Positions 62,712 to 64,000 of a stretch of DNA of 64,000 nt are shown here, piece by piece (positions within the stretch are counted from its first letter, which is position 1; every line of letters begins with the position of its first letter). This DNA comes from Paracoccus liaowanqingii (GTDB taxonomy: Bacteria; Pseudomonadota; Alphaproteobacteria; Rhodobacterales; Rhodobacteraceae), in contig NZ_CP038439.1 of the NCBI RefSeq assembly GCF_004683865.2, positions 2,420,001 through 2,484,000 of the forward strand. The letters run 5' to 3'. Position numbers and translations under genes: made by a program. The notes beneath the pieces were generated by a model. That model did no database searches and had not been told where the DNA came from. It saw only the letters and a program-made list of their open reading frames with translations.

Positions 62712-62766
62712 CTTCATCTTGGCCCAAATATCCCGCGGGGGGTCCGGGGGGCGCGAAGCCCCCCGG
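62712..62766 (+). repeat. dispersed intergenic element, copy 5
   Basis: CTTCATCTTGGCCC-AAATATCCCGC-GGGGGG, then hairpin CCGGGGGGC (62744-62752), GCGAA, GCCCCCCGG (62758-62766). It is 25 bp past the RNase J stop, in a gap of 237 bp that holds nothing else but copy 4. Confidence 0.75.
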
Positions 62767-62790
62767 CGGTCGCGGGACGCAAGCGGGCGG

Positions 62791-64000
62791 TCAGTCGGCC
62801 ATCAGGCGGCTGATGATGACCGTCACCTCGGGCTTCTTGCCGATCTCTTCCATGGCGACCTGGCGGGTGATCTTGCGGATCGCCTCGTCCATCTTGCCAT
62901 CGTCGCGCACCGTGCGGGCATCGGCCCGCTCGAGGAACTCGGACAGCTCGGATTCGACATGGCGGGCCAGATCGCCGCCGGCGCGGGTCTTGTCGGGCAG
63001 GCCCATCAGCTCAACCCAGGCATCGGGCAGGACCTTGTCGTCCTCGTCCACGATCACGCTGACCATGGCATGGCCGTTCAGCGCCAGCCGGATGCGGTCC
63101 CGCACGACACCGTCCATCGACCCGATCAGCTGGTTGCCGTCCAGATAGAGGCGCCCCGTCTCGACATGATCCACGACCTTGGGGCGGTCGCCCGTCAGGT
63201 CCAGCATCTTGCCGTTGGTCACGATCTCCGAAGTCATCCCCTTGGCACGGGCCAGCAGCATGTGCTCGCGCAGATGCAGATGCTCGCCATGCATGGGGAT
63301 CACGATCCGCGGCTTGAGCAGGTCGTGCACCGCCTCGATGTCGGGGCGGTTGGCATGGCCCGACACGTGGTAGAGCCCGTCATCGGCGTCATAGACCTCG
63401 ACCCCCGCCTCGCTCAGCGCATTCATGATGCGGCCGACCGACTTCTCGTTGCCCGGGATGGTCTTGGAGCTGAAGAGGAAGCTGTCGCCCTCTTTCAGCG
63501 ACAGGCCCAGATAGCGGCCGCGCGACAGCTGCGCGCTGGCGGCGCGGCGCTCGCCCTGACTGCCGGTGACCAGCAGCAGGACCTTGTTGCGGGGCAGCTT
63601 GGCCGCCTCCTCCGGGCCGATCGTGTCCGGAAAGTCCTTCAGCACGCCCGAATCGAAGGCCACGCCGACCATGCGCCGCATCGCGCGGCCCAGCAGGCAG
63701 ACCTTGCGCCCCGAGGCACGGGCCGCATCGGCCAGCGTCTTCAGCCGCGCCACGTTGCTGGCGAAGGTCGTCGCCACCACCATGTTCGGCTGCGCCATCA
63801 CCCATTCCAGGATCGGCGTGGCCAGCACGGCTTCGGACCGGCCCGGATGGGTCGAGAAGATGTTGGTGCTGTCGCAGGCCAGGACCTTCACCCCGTCGCC
63901 CTCGGCCGCGATCTCGGACAGCCCGACCGGATCGAAGGCATCGCCCAGGACCGGCGTCACGTCGGTCTTGAAATCGCCCGTATGCACGATGCGGCCCGCC
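62791..64000 (-). CDS. rnj: Ribonuclease J, C-terminal part (runs off the window)
   Basis: The gene runs off the right edge of the window; about 402 C-terminal codons are present. It is a metallo-beta-lactamase/beta-CASP RNase that degrades and matures RNA. VHTGDFKTD carries a metal ligand; TTFASNVARLKTLADAA and LLVTGSQGERRAA are in the beta-CASP domain, and YHVSGHANRPDI and PMHGEHLHLREH carry further active-site residues. A C-terminal domain follows (VSVIVDEDDKVLPDAWVEL). The N-terminal HxHxDH motif is expected beyond the window. The first in-window start-like codon at 63987 is an internal GTG. Confidence 0.93.
   Translation of the reverse strand, partial: AGRIVHTGDFKTDVTPVLGDAFDPVGLSEIAAEGDGVKVLACDSTNIFSTHPGRSEAVLATPILEWVMAQPNMVVATTFASNVARLKTLADAARASGRKVCLLGRAMRRMVGVAFDSGVLKDFPDTIGPEEAAKLPRNKVLLLVTGSQGERRAASAQLSRGRYLGLSLKEGDSFLFSSKTIPGNEKSVGRIMNALSEAGVEVYDADDGLYHVSGHANRPDIEAVHDLLKPRIVIPMHGEHLHLREHMLLARAKGMTSEIVTNGKMLDLTGDRPKVVDHVETGRLYLDGNQLIGSMDGVVRDRIRLALNGHAMVSVIVDEDDKVLPDAWVELMGLPDKTRAGGDLARHVESELSEFLERADARTVRDDGKMDEAIRKITRQVAMEEIGKKPEVTVIISRLMAD

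Noticed and set aside
48946..62766. Repeats as insertion-sequence ends or attachment sites
   Set aside because: No transposase or integrase lies between copies, no target duplications are evident, and every copy is at a gene 3' end.
62791..64000. RNase J as a truncated pseudogene
   Set aside because: The frame is open to the window edge; the missing N-terminus is simply outside.

Overview
The window is GC-rich coding DNA from an alphaproteobacterium of the Rhodobacteraceae, most likely Paracoccus or a close relative. This is inferred from several features: a DUF1476/zeta-type F1-ATPase inhibitor (first described in Paracoccus denitrificans), a circularly permuted two-piece tmRNA whose tag reads ANDNRAPVALAA, an alpha-type SspB next to it, a GAAC-N7-GAAC LexA box, and a bcsN-A-B-Z-K cellulose operon. 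Genes are tightly packed, with many ATGA overlaps. There are no rRNA or tRNA genes, CRISPR arrays, integrases or insertion sequences, so this looks like ordinary chromosome.

Layout. 0.1-4.7 kb: a SelD-associated type FAD oxidoreductase, a CDP-alcohol phosphatidyltransferase, a fusion of a TVP38/DedA-like membrane domain to a mercuric-reductase-like disulfide reductase, and a frameshifted haloacid dehalogenase. 4.9-10.2 kb: a LexA-boxed mutagenesis cassette imuB-dnaE2, without an adjacent imuA. imuB is frameshifted and dnaE2 carries twenty copies of a 9-bp repeat coding for Glu-Glu-Ala. 10.2-22.5 kb: a complete phosphonate locus. It has a Pho-box array, phnCDEE, the repressor phnF, then phnGHI-HAD-JKLN, a convergent DUF1045 2H-phosphoesterase, and phnM with its own Pho-like site. 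phnP is absent. 22.5-35.1 kb: a c-di-GMP and cellulose region. A degenerate GGDEF/EAL protein diverges from a membrane diguanylate cyclase with an inhibitory site. A lipoprotein and a putative outer-membrane barrel (possible Slam pair) follow, then bcsNABZK, in which bcsK is frameshifted.

35.2-37.9 kb: a Mo-box-like palindrome and modABC, with modC frameshifted. 37.9-42.5 kb: a polar amino-acid or opine type ABC transporter in an operon with a gamma-glutamyl-amine type glutamine synthetase. 42.6-50.4 kb: purS-purC, the zeta inhibitor, a PepSY protein, ssrA-sspB, a DapA-family aldolase, fumC, GNAT, two small proteins, a thioesterase and a hydroxyisobutyrate-dehydrogenase-like gene. 50.5-64 kb: a penicillin-acylase-family protein lacking its catalytic serine, lpd, an MFS transporter, queA, bfd-bfr, gph, glmU-glmS, trmB and the truncated end of RNase J.

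Two patterns cross the region. First, four genes are broken by single frameshifts. In three of them the simplest repair is adding one base to a five-base G/C run, and bcsK contains an intact six-base copy of the same local sequence 140 bp away. These look like homopolymer base-calling errors or recent mutations rather than old pseudogenes. Second, at least five copies of a ~55-70 bp intergenic element lie at the 3' ends of genes in the right-hand third (core ATATCC-Y-G-C-GGGGG followed by a GGGGGGC/GCCCCCC-type hairpin). One copy encodes the last residues and the stop codon of a small protein.
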